A stretch of 64,000 nucleotides of DNA from Novosphingobium sp. ST904 (GCF_001298105.1 NZ_LGJH01000162.1:62001-126000); one strand, 5' to 3'; positions 1 through 10,905 are shown, counted from the stretch's first letter. Notes: generated by a model from the sequence alone, not told the origin. Numbers and translations: made by a program.

Positions 1-1
1 G

Positions 2-1251
2 CGCTGGGCGGTCCTGGGAATCGTTGTCGTGGGCGCCGCACTCTTCGTGGCCCTTCTGTGGATGATCGCCACCGGCGCGGGCTTCGAATCCGGCAACGAC
101 GGAAAGGCCCATGCCGAAGGACGCGGCCTCAACGGCTATGCCGCGCTGGCCGGCTATCTGGACAGACGCGGCTATGCCGTGACGCTCGGCAAGAGCCGTG
201 GCGGTCTCGACAAGCCGGGCCTGCTGGTGCTCACCCCGCCCGCACAGGCCGACGGCAAGGAAATCAACCGGATCGTGGCAGCCCGGCGCTATGTCGGCCC
301 CACTCTCGTCATCACGCCCAAATGGCTGGCCTTGCCGGCCGACAGCCGCCAGAAAGGCGCGAAGCGCGGTTGGGTGAACCTGCAGGGCATCGCGCCCCCG
401 CGCTGGGAAGGTTTCCTCGACGAACTCTCGGCCCAGGTCTCGCCGATGACAGCGGCGGGCTGGCAGGGGGCAGGCCTTTCCGGCAAATTGCCGCGAACAC
501 GGTTCGTCATGTCCGGCGCTGGCACGGGCCTGGTGCGGCTGATCCATGCGGACGAAACACAGACGCTGGCCGGGTTCATGGATGACGGCGGAACCTACCC
601 CCGCCTTGAGGCCATGGCCCAGGACCGCGTGCTCTATTCCGGTGAAGAGGAAGACCTCTATCCGCTGGTGATCGTGTTCGAGCCGGACCTGCTGGACAAC
701 TACGGCATGGCCCGCTTCGAAAATGCCCGGCTGGCCGAAGCCCTCGTCGGCGCGATGGAGGTGAAACCCGGCGATCCGATCACGTTCGACATGACGCTCA
801 ACGGCTTCGGCCGTTCACGGAACCTGCTCACGCTGGCCTTCACCCCGCCCTTCCTCGCCGCCACGCTCTGCCTGCTGATGGCCGCGCTGATCCTGGGCTG
901 GCGTGCCTTCCTGCACTTCGGACCGCCGCTCGCCGCCGAACGGGCGATCGCCTTCGGCAAGCGCGCGCTGGTCGCCAATTCCGCAGGACTGGTGCGCCGC
1001 TCGCGCCGCCTGCACCTGATCGGCGCCCCTTACGCGGACCGCAGCCGTGAACGCCTGATGCGCGCCCTCGCCCTTCCCCGCTCGATGCCGGGCGAAGAAG
1101 CCGACGCCGCGATCGACCGCGCGCTGGCCTCTCGCAAGGCCGATGCCGAACCCTTTTCCGCGATTTCCGCCCGCCTCCGGCGCGCGCGGAAACCGCACGA
1201 TCTCGTCAAGGCGGCGCGCGATCTCCACGCGCTCGAAAGGATGCTGACCCG

Positions 1252-1255
<4 letters not shown>
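2..1255 (+). CDS. DUF4350 domain-containing membrane protein (5' end outside window)
   Basis: The reading frame is open from base 2, so the start codon lies upstream of the window; a GTG at 29 would cut into the first membrane segment. The visible part opens with a hydrophobic helix, then a soluble domain with a helix-sugar-binding-like alternation typical of DUF4350, a second membrane segment near residues 270-290 and a basic cytoplasmic tail of about 110 residues. DUF4350 proteins regularly sit beside MoxR ATPases and DUF58 proteins, exactly as here: the stop codon overlaps the next ATG (ATGA). The biochemical role of the family is not established; a part in assembling or maturing an envelope or metal-dependent complex with MoxR is inferred from context only. 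Confidence 0.85.
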
Positions 1256-2226
<971 letters not shown>

Positions 2227-2230
2227 ACCG

Positions 2231-3568
2231 ATGAGCCTGCGCTCCGCCCCTCTCGTCCCGACCGCACGCGCCGCCGTGCTGCTGGCGCTCGCCGCGCCGG
2301 TGGCGCTGGTGATCGGCGCGACGCGGCCCGAGGCCTGGGTCGTGGCGCCGGCCTTCGGCCTCGCGGTGCTGGTGCTCATCCTGATCGACGGCCTGCTCGC
2401 CGGCGGGATGGAAGACCTGCGGGTCTCGGCCCCCGGCGATATCGAAGTGGGCAAGGACGCGCACTTCACCGCCGAGGCGGATCTTCCGCGCCGCGCCGCG
2501 CGGGCCGAACTCGCGCTCGAATGCGATCCCCGCCTCGCGCCGGGCGGCCGCGCCGCGTTTCCGCTGGAGCGGCCGGTTCCGGCCGGAAAGGCCCCCTGGA
2601 AAGGCACTTTCGCATTCCGCCCTTCGCGGCGCGGCACCGGCCGGATTTCCACGGCCTGGCTGCGCTGGACCGGGCCGCTCGGCCTTGGCGCACGGCAATT
2701 CCGGGGCGCGGTCGGCAAGGACGTGCGCGTCTGGCCCAACATCGAGGCCGTGCGCTCGCCCGCCTTGCAGACTTTCCTGAAGGACGCGCAGTTCGGCCTG
2801 ATCGCCCGCCGCATCCGGGGCGAAGGCACGCAGTTCGAATCGCTGGCGGAATACCAGCCGGGCATGGACCGCCGCCGGATCGACTGGAAAAGCTCGGCCC
2901 GTCACGTCCATCTCTATGCCAAGGAGTACGAGACCGAGCGCAACAACCAGATCGTCTTCGCCTTCGATTGCGGCCAGGCGATGTGCGAGCCGATCCAGGG
3001 CATGCCCCGGCTCGACCGCGCGGTCTCGGCCGCGCTGGCCGCCGCTTATGTCGCACTGAAGGGCGGAGACCGCGTCTCGCTGTTCGGCTTTGCATCGCGC
3101 CCCGAAGTGGCGACGCCCTTCGTTGCCGCCTCGCGCGATTTCCACCGCCTCCAGCGGGCGGCCGCCGGCCTCGAATATCGGTCGGAAGAGCCCAACTTCA
3201 CGCTCGCGCTGGCGACGCTGGCTTCACGGCTGCAACGTCGTTCGCTGATCGTGGTATTCTCCGAATTCGCAGATCCCACCAGCGCGCAGCTCATGATCGA
3301 ATCGATTGGCCGCCTCGTCTCCCGCCATGTCGTGCTGTTCGTGACCATGGCCGATGACGAACTGGAAGCCATCTCCGATGCCCCGCCCGAGGATATGGAA
3401 GTGCTGTCGATGGCGGTCTCCGCCGATACCCTGCTGCGCCAGCGCGCGCTGGTCACGCGGCGGCTCCAGCAACTCGGCGTCGATGTGCTCGAGGCGCCCT
3501 GGCACACGATCGGCACGCGGCTGATCGACGCCTATCTGGAAATCAAGCGATCGGGAGCGATCGGATGA
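2231..3568 (+). CDS. DUF58 domain-containing protein, MoxR partner
   Basis: 445 residues from the ATG at 2231; a longer frame from TTG 2198 would run back into moxR and is not preferred. Two hydrophobic helices lie near residues 10-60, followed by a beta-rich domain and then the DUF58 core, recognisable by the YQPGMDRRRIDWK-SSAR pattern near residues 210-230. The region after it (VFAFDCGQAM, with DRA and FSEF strands) resembles a von Willebrand A fold. DUF58 proteins are the usual membrane-tethered partners of MoxR. The gene overlaps the next one by an ATGA junction, so it belongs to the operon. The substrate is not known. Confidence 0.92.
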   Translation: MSLRSAPLVPTARAAVLLALAAPVALVIGATRPEAWVVAPAFGLAVLVLILIDGLLAGGMEDLRVSAPGDIEVGKDAHFTAEADLPRRAARAELALECDPRLAPGGRAAFPLERPVPAGKAPWKGTFAFRPSRRGTGRISTAWLRWTGPLGLGARQFRGAVGKDVRVWPNIEAVRSPALQTFLKDAQFGLIARRIRGEGTQFESLAEYQPGMDRRRIDWKSSARHVHLYAKEYETERNNQIVFAFDCGQAMCEPIQGMPRLDRAVSAALAAAYVALKGGDRVSLFGFASRPEVATPFVAASRDFHRLQRAAAGLEYRSEEPNFTLALATLASRLQRRSLIVVFSEFADPTSAQLMIESIGRLVSRHVVLFVTMADDELEAISDAPPEDMEVLSMAVSADTLLRQRALVTRRLQQLGVDVLEAPWHTIGTRLIDAYLEIKRSGAIG

Positions 3569-4611
3569 ACGCCGCCACCCTTCTTCCCGACAACGCCATC
3601 TTCGCTCTCGAAAGCGCGGCGCTCCGGTCCGACCGCTTCCGGCTGGAGCGCGAGTCCGACTGGCAGCGGCTGGAGGCGATCGTCACCCGCATGGAAAAAG
3701 GCCGTTTGCGCCGCCTTTCCGACGAAGACCTGCTGGCGCTGCCCGGCCTTTACCGCACGGTGGCTTCAAGCCTTTCCATCGCGCGCGAAACCTCGCTCGA
3801 TGCCGCCACGCTGGCTTACCTCGAAGCGCTGGTGCAGCGCGCGTGGTTCGTCGTCTACGGTCCGCGCAGTTCGCTATGGGATTGGCTGCGCGGCTTTCTC
3901 GGCGGCGGGTGGAGCGCCGCCGTGCGGGCGATCTGGATCGATGTGCTCGTGGCCCTGGCGGTCATGATCGCGGGCGCGGCCGTGGGCTGGCTGCTCGTCT
4001 CGCACGATGCCGACTGGTACCAGATCCTCGTGGGCGACATGGCGGGCAATCGCGTTCCCGGCGCCACGCCGGAAGCGCTCCGACAGACGATCTTCGGCGA
4101 TACCGACCAGCCGGGGATGAGCGTGTTCGCCGCCCAGCTTTTCAGCAACAACGCACAAGTCTCGATCCTCGCCTTCGCGCTGGGCTTCGCCTTCGGCATA
4201 CCCTCGCTGCTGCTGCTGGTGCAGAATCTGGCCTCGCTGGGAGCGATGCTGTGGCTCTACAACAGTGCGGGGCTGCTGGTCGACTTCGCCGGATGGCTGG
4301 CCATCCACGGCACCACCGAGCTTTTCGCGATCCTGCTGGCGGGCGCCGCGGGCCTGCACATCGGACGCGCCATCGCCTTTCCGGGCAATCGGCCGATCCT
4401 CCAGGCCACGGCCGAAGCGGGCCGCCGTGCCGCGCTGGTCATGACCGGCGTGGTGCTGATGCTGATCGTCGCCGCCCTGCTGGAAGGCTTCGCGCGCCAG
4501 CTCATCGACCAGACGTTCGGCCGCTTCGTCGTCGGCGGCTTCATGCTGGCGCTGTGGAGCGCCTATTTCTTCGCCTTCCGCGGCAATCGGGGCAAGGTCC
4601 GCGCGGCATGA
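3565..4611 (+). CDS. Stage II sporulation protein M-like (SpoIIM) membrane protein
   Basis: 348 residues. The first 100 or so are soluble and charged; then come about five or six membrane segments containing the SpoIIM-type pattern of a periplasmic loop (VSHDADWYQILV) and a GTTELFAI motif near residue 250. In Firmicutes SpoIIM acts in the engulfment complex, but in non-sporulating Proteobacteria the homologues sit in MoxR/DUF58/RDD clusters and their role is undefined. It overlaps both neighbours (ATGA at 3565 and at 4608), showing tight translational coupling. The family call is firm; the function is inferred only from gene context. Confidence 0.9.
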   Translation: MNAATLLPDNAIFALESAALRSDRFRLERESDWQRLEAIVTRMEKGRLRRLSDEDLLALPGLYRTVASSLSIARETSLDAATLAYLEALVQRAWFVVYGPRSSLWDWLRGFLGGGWSAAVRAIWIDVLVALAVMIAGAAVGWLLVSHDADWYQILVGDMAGNRVPGATPEALRQTIFGDTDQPGMSVFAAQLFSNNAQVSILAFALGFAFGIPSLLLLVQNLASLGAMLWLYNSAGLLVDFAGWLAIHGTTELFAILLAGAAGLHIGRAIAFPGNRPILQATAEAGRRAALVMTGVVLMLIVAALLEGFARQLIDQTFGRFVVGGFMLALWSAYFFAFRGNRGKVRAA

Positions 4612-5579
4612 ACGCATCCGCGACCCGCACCCGTTTCACGCACCGGCGATCCTCCCGTGAACGCATGCTGGTGACGCCGGAAGGCATAACGGTGCCGGTC
4701 ACCGTTGCCAGCCGGGGTTCGCGGGCCGGCGCGCTGATCCTCGATCTCGTCATCATCGCCGTACTGATCGCGGCCACGACGGCCGCGCTGATCTTCATTG
4801 CCGGCGGCATGACCGCGTTCGACCGCCAGCTCGAATCGAATAACGCGCTGGGCCATGCCCTGCAGTTCCTGGTGATCGTCTGGATCGTCATCATGTTCCT
4901 GTTCCGGAACGCCTATTTCCTGTTCTTCGAGCTGGGTCCGCGCGGGGCAACACCGGGCAAGCGCCTGGCCGGCATGAGGATCGCCGCGCGCGATGGCGGG
5001 CGGTTGACCGCGGAAATGGTGATCGCCCGTAACCTGCTGCGCGATATCGAACTGTTCCTGCCGGTGATCTTCATCATGCAGGCCGGGGTGGAAAGCAGCA
5101 TGGGCTGGTTCGCCGCCGCCGGGTGGTTCGCCCTGTTCCTGCTGTTCCCCCTGTTCAACCGCGACGCACTGCGCGCCGGGGACGTGATCGCCGGCACCTG
5201 GGTCCTCGAACGGCCGCGCCGCAAGCTCGAGGCGGCGCTATCGGTCGGACTGGAGGCCGCGCCGAACCCTCCCATGGCCCGCGGCGACGAAGACTTTCCT
5301 GCCGTTGCCACGCGCCGCGCCTACCGCTTCGAGGACGCGGAACTGGCGGTTTACGGCGAATTCGAGCTTCAGGCACTCGAACGGGTGCTGCGCGAGAATC
5401 GCCAGCAGTCGATGGAAAGCGTGTACCAGACGATCGCGCAGAAAATCGGCCGGAACGATGGCTGGAACGATGAGCGCGCCTTCCTCGAAGCCTATTACAC
5501 CCAGTTGCGCGCCCGACTGGAAGCGGGCATGCGCATGGGCCGCCGCAAGGCTGACAAGTTCTCCGGAGCGCCCGAATGA
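4608..5579 (+). CDS. RDD family membrane protein
   Basis: 323 residues from the ATG at 4608, which overlaps the stop of the SpoIIM-like gene; the open frame reaches far upstream but only as a shadow of that gene. The RDD domain has an N-terminal helix starting SRGSRAGALILDLVI (the R and D signature residues), a second helix near residues 85-105, then a PRGATPGKRLAGMRI motif, and a final hydrophobic helix with FNRDALRAGDVIAGT. The C-terminal third (about residues 200-323) is soluble and charged and extends beyond a minimal RDD protein. RDD proteins have been linked to transport in some bacteria, but the function here is unknown. It is the fifth gene of the MoxR operon. Confidence 0.9.
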   Translation: MNASATRTRFTHRRSSRERMLVTPEGITVPVTVASRGSRAGALILDLVIIAVLIAATTAALIFIAGGMTAFDRQLESNNALGHALQFLVIVWIVIMFLFRNAYFLFFELGPRGATPGKRLAGMRIAARDGGRLTAEMVIARNLLRDIELFLPVIFIMQAGVESSMGWFAAAGWFALFLLFPLFNRDALRAGDVIAGTWVLERPRRKLEAALSVGLEAAPNPPMARGDEDFPAVATRRAYRFEDAELAVYGEFELQALERVLRENRQQSMESVYQTIAQKIGRNDGWNDERAFLEAYYTQLRARLEAGMRMGRRKADKFSGAPE

Positions 5580-6043
5580 CTCTCCATTTCACCATCGTCG
5601 AGGATGACCTGACCGGGCACGAGGTGCTCGGCCTGCTTCAGCTCCATCTCGATGAAATGCACCAGTGGTCGCCGCCCGAAAGCGTGCACGCCATGCCCGC
5701 CGAACGCCTGCGCCAGCCGGACGTGACGTTCTTCTCGGCATGGGACGGCGAGCGCCTGGCCGGATGCGGGGCGATCAAGCATCTCGGCGAGGGGCACGGC
5801 GAGCTGAAGTCGATGCGCGCCGCGCCCGATTATCGGGGCCGGGGCGCCGGCAAGGCGATCCTGCTGCGCCTTCTCGACGAAGCCCGGGCGCGCGGCTATG
5901 CGCGCGTCAGCCTGGAAACCGGGCGCCCCGAACCCTTCCACGCCGCGCACGGCCTCTACCGCGCCAACGGCTTCACCGAATGCGAACCTTTCGGAGGCTA
6001 CCGCCCCGATCCGTTCTCGATCTGCATGACCAAGGAACTGTGA
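5576..6043 (+). CDS. GNAT family N-acetyltransferase
   Basis: 155 residues. The acetyl-CoA binding motif A is clear: LKSMRAAPDYRGRGAGKAIL near residues 78-97, with the R-G-R-G-A-G pyrophosphate loop, and a terminal motif B (AHGLYRANGF, near 122-131). The start overlaps the RDD stop (ATGA), and the stop overlaps the next acetyltransferase start, so two GNAT enzymes end the MoxR operon. The acceptor substrate cannot be told from sequence; GNAT enzymes acetylate amines on small molecules or proteins. Confidence 0.93.
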   Translation: MTLHFTIVEDDLTGHEVLGLLQLHLDEMHQWSPPESVHAMPAERLRQPDVTFFSAWDGERLAGCGAIKHLGEGHGELKSMRAAPDYRGRGAGKAILLRLLDEARARGYARVSLETGRPEPFHAAHGLYRANGFTECEPFGGYRPDPFSICMTKEL

Positions 6044-6555
6044 TGAACCTGCGCCCCGCCACCGCCGAGGATGCCGCCGCACTCGCCGATCTCGGCAGGC
6101 GCAGCTTCGTGGTGAAGTTCGGGCACATGTACACGCCCGAGGATCTCGCCAATTTCCTGGAGGATTCGCACAGCGAGGCGAAAGTCGCCAAGGAGATCGC
6201 CGATCCCGGGATGCGTATCATGCTGGCGGTCGAGGAAGACCGGCTACTGGGCTATTGCAAGATGGTGCTGGACTGCGGCTGGCCCGAACATGCGCGCGGC
6301 GGCGCGGTCATCGAACTCAAGCAGCTCTATACCGATCCCGAGGCCACCGGGCGGGGCATCGGCGCCAGCCTGATGGACTGGGCGCTCGACCTCGCGCGGG
6401 AACGCGCCGCCGACGAAGTGCAGCTCTCCGTATGGAGCGGCAACGAGGGCGCGCAGAAGTTCTATGCCCGCTACGGCTTCGGCAAGGTTGCCGACATCCA
6501 CTTCATGGTCGGCGAGCAGCGCGACGAGGAATTCCTGTTCGCCCGCATGATGTGA
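6043..6555 (+). CDS. GNAT family N-acetyltransferase
   Basis: 170 residues from the ATG at 6043, which overlaps the previous stop codon as TGATG. Motif A reads LKQLYTDPEATGRGIGASLM near residues 88-107, with the R-G-I-G loop, and motif B is GAQKFYARYGF near 139-149. An N-terminal RPATAEDAAALADLG segment is typical of the fold. It is similar in architecture but not closely alike in sequence to the acetyltransferase just upstream, so a recent duplication is unlikely. The substrate is unknown. It is the last gene of the operon; the next gene converges on it after 13 bases. Confidence 0.93.
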   Translation: MNLRPATAEDAAALADLGRRSFVVKFGHMYTPEDLANFLEDSHSEAKVAKEIADPGMRIMLAVEEDRLLGYCKMVLDCGWPEHARGGAVIELKQLYTDPEATGRGIGASLMDWALDLARERAADEVQLSVWSGNEGAQKFYARYGFGKVADIHFMVGEQRDEEFLFARMM

Positions 6556-6568
6556 GGGCCGGCGCGCT

Positions 6569-7579
6569 TCAAAGCCACTTGAGCCGGCGCGCCACCATGA
6601 TCTCCGCCGCAAAGATGCACAGGCACATCAGGACGATGATCCAGAACCCGTGAGAGCCCGGCGCGGCCAGCGGGATGTCACCCACGTTGATGCCCAGCAG
6701 CCCGGTGATGAAGCTGAGCGGCAGGAAGATTCCGGCCACGATCGTCAGCAGGTACTGCGTCTTCTGCGTATTGGCGGCGGCACGGGCGCGGATATCGTCC
6801 TGCAAGACCACGGCGCTTTCCTTGCTGATGTCGAGATCGTCGAGATGGCGGCGCAGCCGGGCGATGGTCTCGGCGATCTCGCGCCGGTCGTGCTCCTCGA
6901 ACCAGGCAGGCGCGCTGTTGGCGATGCTGGTCAGTGCCTCGTGCTGGGGGGACATGTGCCGCTTGAGCGCCAGGCAGTTGCGGCGAACCGCCACGATCTT
7001 GTCCAGCATCTCCCCGGTATCGTTGCCGATCGTCTCGTCTTCCAGCTCGTCGATCATGTCGTTCATGTCGATGATCGAGTGGCTCATGCGGTCGATCATG
7101 TGCTCGGTCAGCGCGGTGACGAGCGCGCCGGCATCGTTCGGCCCCATCCCGCTGTCGATCTCGTTGCAGACGATGCGCGGGGTCTGGAGCGGCAGGCGGC
7201 GCAGGGTGACGACGCGGACGCCATCGCTCCAGAGCTGCATGGAGACCATGTCCTCCGGCTCCGCGCCCGGATTGAAGTTGATGCCGCGCAAGGTGGCGAC
7301 CAGCGAATGGCCCTCGCGGAACGCACGCGGCCGGGTGGCGTCGCTGGTGAGCAGTTCGGCGGTCGGCTCGGTCAGTTCCAGCCAGTCTTCCAGCCATTCC
7401 TGCACGCCCAGGTGCGTGCGCAGCAGGTGAATCCACAGCACCGGTTCGGCGGCAGTGGGATGCCAGCGCTGCACTTCGTCCCAGTCGATCGGCCGGCCTC
7501 CGCCTTCGCCATCGAGCACGCGGCCGAACAGCAGGGGCAGGTGCGCGCCGCTGTCATCGTTCAGGACTTCTTCCTTCAT
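6569..7579 (-). CDS. CorA/ZntB-family divalent metal transporter
   Basis: 336 residues with the two-helix C-terminal membrane unit of the 2-TM-GxN family. The first membrane helix ends in FITGLLGINVGD (near residues 288-299); GIN stands where CorA has GMN, which points to the ZntB side of the family. The second helix (WIIVLMCLCIFAAEI) is followed by a short basic tail RRLKWL. The long N-terminal region is the soluble alpha/beta funnel with a coiled helix. ZntB proteins move zinc, CorA magnesium and cobalt; which ion is carried here is uncertain. The start ATG has a weak upstream site. Confidence 0.9.
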   Translation of the reverse strand: MKEEVLNDDSGAHLPLLFGRVLDGEGGGRPIDWDEVQRWHPTAAEPVLWIHLLRTHLGVQEWLEDWLELTEPTAELLTSDATRPRAFREGHSLVATLRGINFNPGAEPEDMVSMQLWSDGVRVVTLRRLPLQTPRIVCNEIDSGMGPNDAGALVTALTEHMIDRMSHSIIDMNDMIDELEDETIGNDTGEMLDKIVAVRRNCLALKRHMSPQHEALTSIANSAPAWFEEHDRREIAETIARLRRHLDDLDISKESAVVLQDDIRARAAANTQKTQYLLTIVAGIFLPLSFITGLLGINVGDIPLAAPGSHGFWIIVLMCLCIFAAEIMVARRLKWL

Positions 7580-7749
7580 GCCCGCCCTGATGCCCGAAAT
7601 CCCTGGGCCGCAAAAGGCCCAGGCGATATCCGCCGCGAAACCGGTGGCAAGCCCATCTGCCCCCGGTCCTGCATCGAAAGCCGAAAGGCTTATCGCCGCC
7701 CGCGCAATCGTGCTTCAAACCACGCCCGCAAGCGCCTATAGGGGGCGCC

Positions 7750-8877
7750 ATGTCTTCCATACGTCCCTGGCGCGATATCGAACGCCGCAAGAGCCGCCAG
7801 ATCATGGTCGGCAATGTACCCGTCGGCGGCGATGCCCCGATCACGGTGCAGACCATGACCAACACCCTGACCTCCGACGCCGGGGCGACGATCGACCAGA
7901 TCCGCCGCTGCGAGGATGCCGGGGCCGATCTCATCCGCGTCTCCTGCCCCGATGTGGAAAGCACGGCAGCGATGCGCGAAATCGTGCGAGCGTCCCGCGT
8001 TCCGCTGATCGCGGACATCCATTTCCACTACAAGCGCGCCCTTGAAGCGGCAGATGCCGGCGCCGCGTGCCTGCGCATCAACCCTGGCAACATCGGCTCG
8101 TCCGACCGCGTGGCCGAAGTGGTGCGTGCCGCCAAGGCCAACGGCTGCGCGATCCGCATCGGCGTGAATGCGGGCAGCCTCGAAAAGGACCTGCTGGAAA
8201 AATACGGCGAGCCCTGCCCCGAAGCGCTGGTCGAATCGGCGCTCGACCATATCAAGCTGCTTCAGGACCACGATTTCCACGAGTACAAGGTGGCGGTGAA
8301 GGCCAGCGACGTGTTCCTCGCCGTGGCCGCCTATCAAGGGCTTGCCGACGCGGTGGACTGCCCGCTGCACCTTGGCATCACCGAGGCGGGCGGGCTGATC
8401 GGCGGCACCGTGAAATCCTCGATCGGCATGGGCATGCTGCTCTGGTCCGGGATTGGCGACACCCTGCGCGTCTCGCTTTCGGCCGAGCCGGAAGAGGAAG
8501 TCCGCGTCGGCTTCGAGATGCTCAAGGCGCTGGGCCTGCGCACGCGCGGCGTGCGCGTCGTCTCCTGCCCGTCGTGCGCCCGCCAGGGGTTCGACGTGAT
8601 CCGCACGGTGGAGGCGCTGGAAGACCGTCTCCAGCACATCAAGACGCCGATCTCGCTGTCCGTGCTCGGCTGCGTGGTGAACGGCCCGGGCGAAGCGCGC
8701 GAGACCGACATCGGCCTCACCGGCGGCGGCAACGGCAAGCACATGGTCTATCTCTCGGGCGTGACCGACCACGTCGTGCAGTCCGAGGAAATGCTCGACC
8801 ACATCGTGAGGCTGGTGGAAGCCAAGGCTGCCGAGATCGAAGCTGCCAACGCGGCCGAGGCTCAGGCGGCGGAGTAA
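7750..8877 (+). CDS. ispG: 4-hydroxy-3-methylbut-2-en-1-yl diphosphate synthase (flavodoxin), IspG/GcpE
   Basis: 375 residues. IspG reduces methylerythritol cyclodiphosphate to HMBDP in the MEP isoprenoid pathway, using a [4Fe-4S] cluster. The cluster ligands are all visible: Cys273 and Cys276 in SCPSCARQGF, Cys308 in CVVNGPGE, and Glu315 of the same motif, matching the enterobacterial enzyme within three positions. The N-terminal TIM barrel shows VGDAPITVQTM-like and GADLIRVSCPD motifs. An AGGGGG-type ribosome site (AGGGGG at about 7740) lies before the ATG. It appears to be a single-gene unit: a transporter diverges upstream, and a hairpin follows at 8885. Confidence 0.97.
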   Translation: MSSIRPWRDIERRKSRQIMVGNVPVGGDAPITVQTMTNTLTSDAGATIDQIRRCEDAGADLIRVSCPDVESTAAMREIVRASRVPLIADIHFHYKRALEAADAGAACLRINPGNIGSSDRVAEVVRAAKANGCAIRIGVNAGSLEKDLLEKYGEPCPEALVESALDHIKLLQDHDFHEYKVAVKASDVFLAVAAYQGLADAVDCPLHLGITEAGGLIGGTVKSSIGMGMLLWSGIGDTLRVSLSAEPEEEVRVGFEMLKALGLRTRGVRVVSCPSCARQGFDVIRTVEALEDRLQHIKTPISLSVLGCVVNGPGEARETDIGLTGGGNGKHMVYLSGVTDHVVQSEEMLDHIVRLVEAKAAEIEAANAAEAQAAE

Positions 8878-8884
8878 GCCCGCA

Positions 8885-8911
8885 TTGTCGCGCTCCCAGG
8901 GGGCGCGACAA
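8885..8911 (+). terminator. Hairpin after ispG
   Basis: A perfect 9-bp stem, TTGTCGCGC (8885-8893) with GCGCGACAA (8903-8911), starts eight bases after the ispG stop codon. It lacks a T-tract, so it may be a weak or Rho-assisted terminator or an mRNA-stabilising end. Confidence 0.5.
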
Positions 8912-8931
8912 CCTGCATCAACGGTGCCGGA

Positions 8932-9033
8932 TCAGGCGCCCAGCCCCGAGAACCCGGACCAGACCACGAAAGTGGCCATGGCAATGATCGAGGCCATGAC
9001 GGCCGGGACGAGTTTCGATTCGGGGCTGCTCAT
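8932..9033 (-). CDS. Possible 33-residue single-helix membrane protein
   Basis: A 33-codon frame from ATG 9033 to TGA 8932. It starts MSSPESKLVPAVMASI, continues as one hydrophobic helix of about 20 residues (AVMASIIAMATFVVW), and ends SGFSGLGA, so it would be a small bitopic membrane protein. A GGACAGG site stands close before the ATG. It fills the otherwise empty 370-base gap between ispG and the next gene. Function is unknown; the length is near what chance allows in GC-rich DNA, so conservation would be needed to accept it. Confidence 0.4.
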   Translation of the reverse strand: MSSPESKLVPAVMASIIAMATFVVWSGFSGLGA

Positions 9034-9244
9034 AACCTGTCCATGCCTTGCCAAAGTGCTTTGCCTGAGCGGGATGGCGCCTTTCTAGCGACGCCGGCGC
9101 GGCGGGGCCATGTCGCAGGTCGGACGGATTCCGCGCCCCGTCGAACACAGCGCCCCGCTCTGCGTCCGCGCGCGCCTTCTTGCGTCTTGCCGTATCCCCA
9201 GCCCCCGCGTTATCCAGTGGCCGCGACTACAAAAGGGGGAAATC

Positions 9245-10886
9245 TTGAAATCAAAGGCTTCGGCGGCCCTGCTGCTGGCGACCGCGCTCGTCTGCACGAC
9301 GACCGCAACGGCTCAGACGGCGCTCGATGCGGGCAGCATCGCACCGCCGGCTCCGACGATCAACGACACCAGGGACAAGGGACCTGCCGATCCGCTGTCC
9401 GTCCTTCCCGAGGATGTGAAGAAATACGGCTCGCTCTATCTGCGGTGCGACGGCCAACCCAACAACATCACCGGCGCGGAAAGCTTTGCGCGGCTTCTGG
9501 GCGCGGTCACGCTACTGGCCCTGTTCGCCCCTCCGCCCGAGGCTGGCAATCCCTCGAAGCGGCTGCTTGCCGAACGCGGCGTGGCGGCCTGCAGCAAGCT
9601 GCTCGACGATCCCAAAGAGGAAACCAACGGCCTGCGCCGCCTGCCGCTGATCCTGGCCCGGGCAGTCCACCAGTTCGAAGCCAAGGACTACAAGGCGGCC
9701 CTTGCCGATGTCACCAAGGCGCGGGGAGAGGCGCAGGCGCTGGGGCTGATCGGCAATTCCTACTTCGACCGTTCGATGGGGCTTTCCTTCAACCTCCTCG
9801 AATCCCAGGCCCTGCTGCGCCTGGGTCAACCTGCCGAGGCCCGTCAGGTCAGCCTGCGCAACGCGCTGGCCATGCCTTACAGCTTCTACGCCGGCATTTC
9901 GACGCGGCCCTATAGCTCCTTCCAGCGCAGCATGAGCACCGAGGAAGAGCAGTACTACCGCAACATGAGCCGGATTTCCGCGTTTTCGGCGTGGCCCTGG
10001 CTGACCGTCTTGACGAAGTGGGACGCTTCTCCGAAGCTGCCGTGCTGCGCGACGAGACGATCGGCTTCCTCACGGAACTCGACGGCGATACACAGCGTTC
10101 CTGGCCACTCGCCAACGCCGCCATCTCCCATGCACTGGCCGGAAACTGGGCATTGGCGGCCGAACGGGCGAAGAAGGCCCGCGAAAACATGGACGCCCTG
10201 ATAGCCAAGGGAAAACCGGAGGAGAACCAGTCGGCCATCGTCGAGCGTCTCGACCTCTACGATATCCTGCTGCTCGCCCATGACGGCAAGGTCGACGACG
10301 CCCGCCGCAATTTCGCAGCCCGCTCGCAATGGCTCTCGCCCAGCTTCGGCGCCCTTCTGGCCACCAATGCCATGCTCAGGAAGGATGCAAAGCCCGAACA
10401 GCTCTTCGGATCGCTGGCCCAGACTCCCGAGCAGATCTGGGCCTGCGAGAGAAGAACGAGATGGCCAAGCTGCTCGAAACGGACGGCAACAACCGGACGC
10501 TGTTCACCTACATCCTGCCTTACGCGCAGATCAAGGACTACGAGCGCCTCAGCAAGGACGTCTGGAACGCGCAGAAATCGAAACTGATCGCCAAGGAGCC
10601 GATCAGGAATTCGAAGTTCTACGTGGTCAATATCTGGTCCGATGCGATGACCCAGCCCGAAGCCTTGCTGCTCCACAGCGCGCTTCTGGCCAAGGCCAGG
10701 GGGTTCAGCGGCTTCATCTACCTCTCCCTGCCCAACCGTCCGCAAAGCGGCATCGTCCGCTTCGGCAATCCCGGCGATGCCGGGATGATGTCCGGCAGTT
10801 ATCTCGATGCCGATGCCGTCATCGCCGACTTGCGCAAGGTCATTCCCTCGCCCGAGGAACTGGCGGCGCGGCGCAAGACCGCCTGA
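9245..10886 (+). CDS. Secreted protein with helical (TPR-like) repeats, two frameshifts in this sequence
   Basis: A TTG start at 9245 with an AAAAGGGGGAAA site gives a clean signal peptide (KSKASAALLLATALVCTTTATA, then Q). The mature protein is about 520 residues, rich in paired helices such as FEAKDYKAALADVTKARGEA and GNWALAAERAKKARENMDA, which resemble TPR units; no catalytic motif is seen. The frame breaks twice: near 9983-9986 (TTTT where TTTTT would keep frame) and near 10438-10441 (GGG where GGGG would). Both are homopolymer losses, and the protein continues coherently each time, so sequencing error is likelier than a pseudogene. The C-terminal part has the motif FYVVNIWSDAMTQPEAL. The gene converges on rpoC through a shared terminator. 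Confidence 0.75.
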
Positions 10887-10905
10887 CCCCGGACAGACCG
10901 ACCAG

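Noticed and set aside
9245..10886. Three separate genes or a pseudogene at the TPR-like locus
   Set aside because: The three pieces join into one coherent protein if two homopolymer bases are restored.
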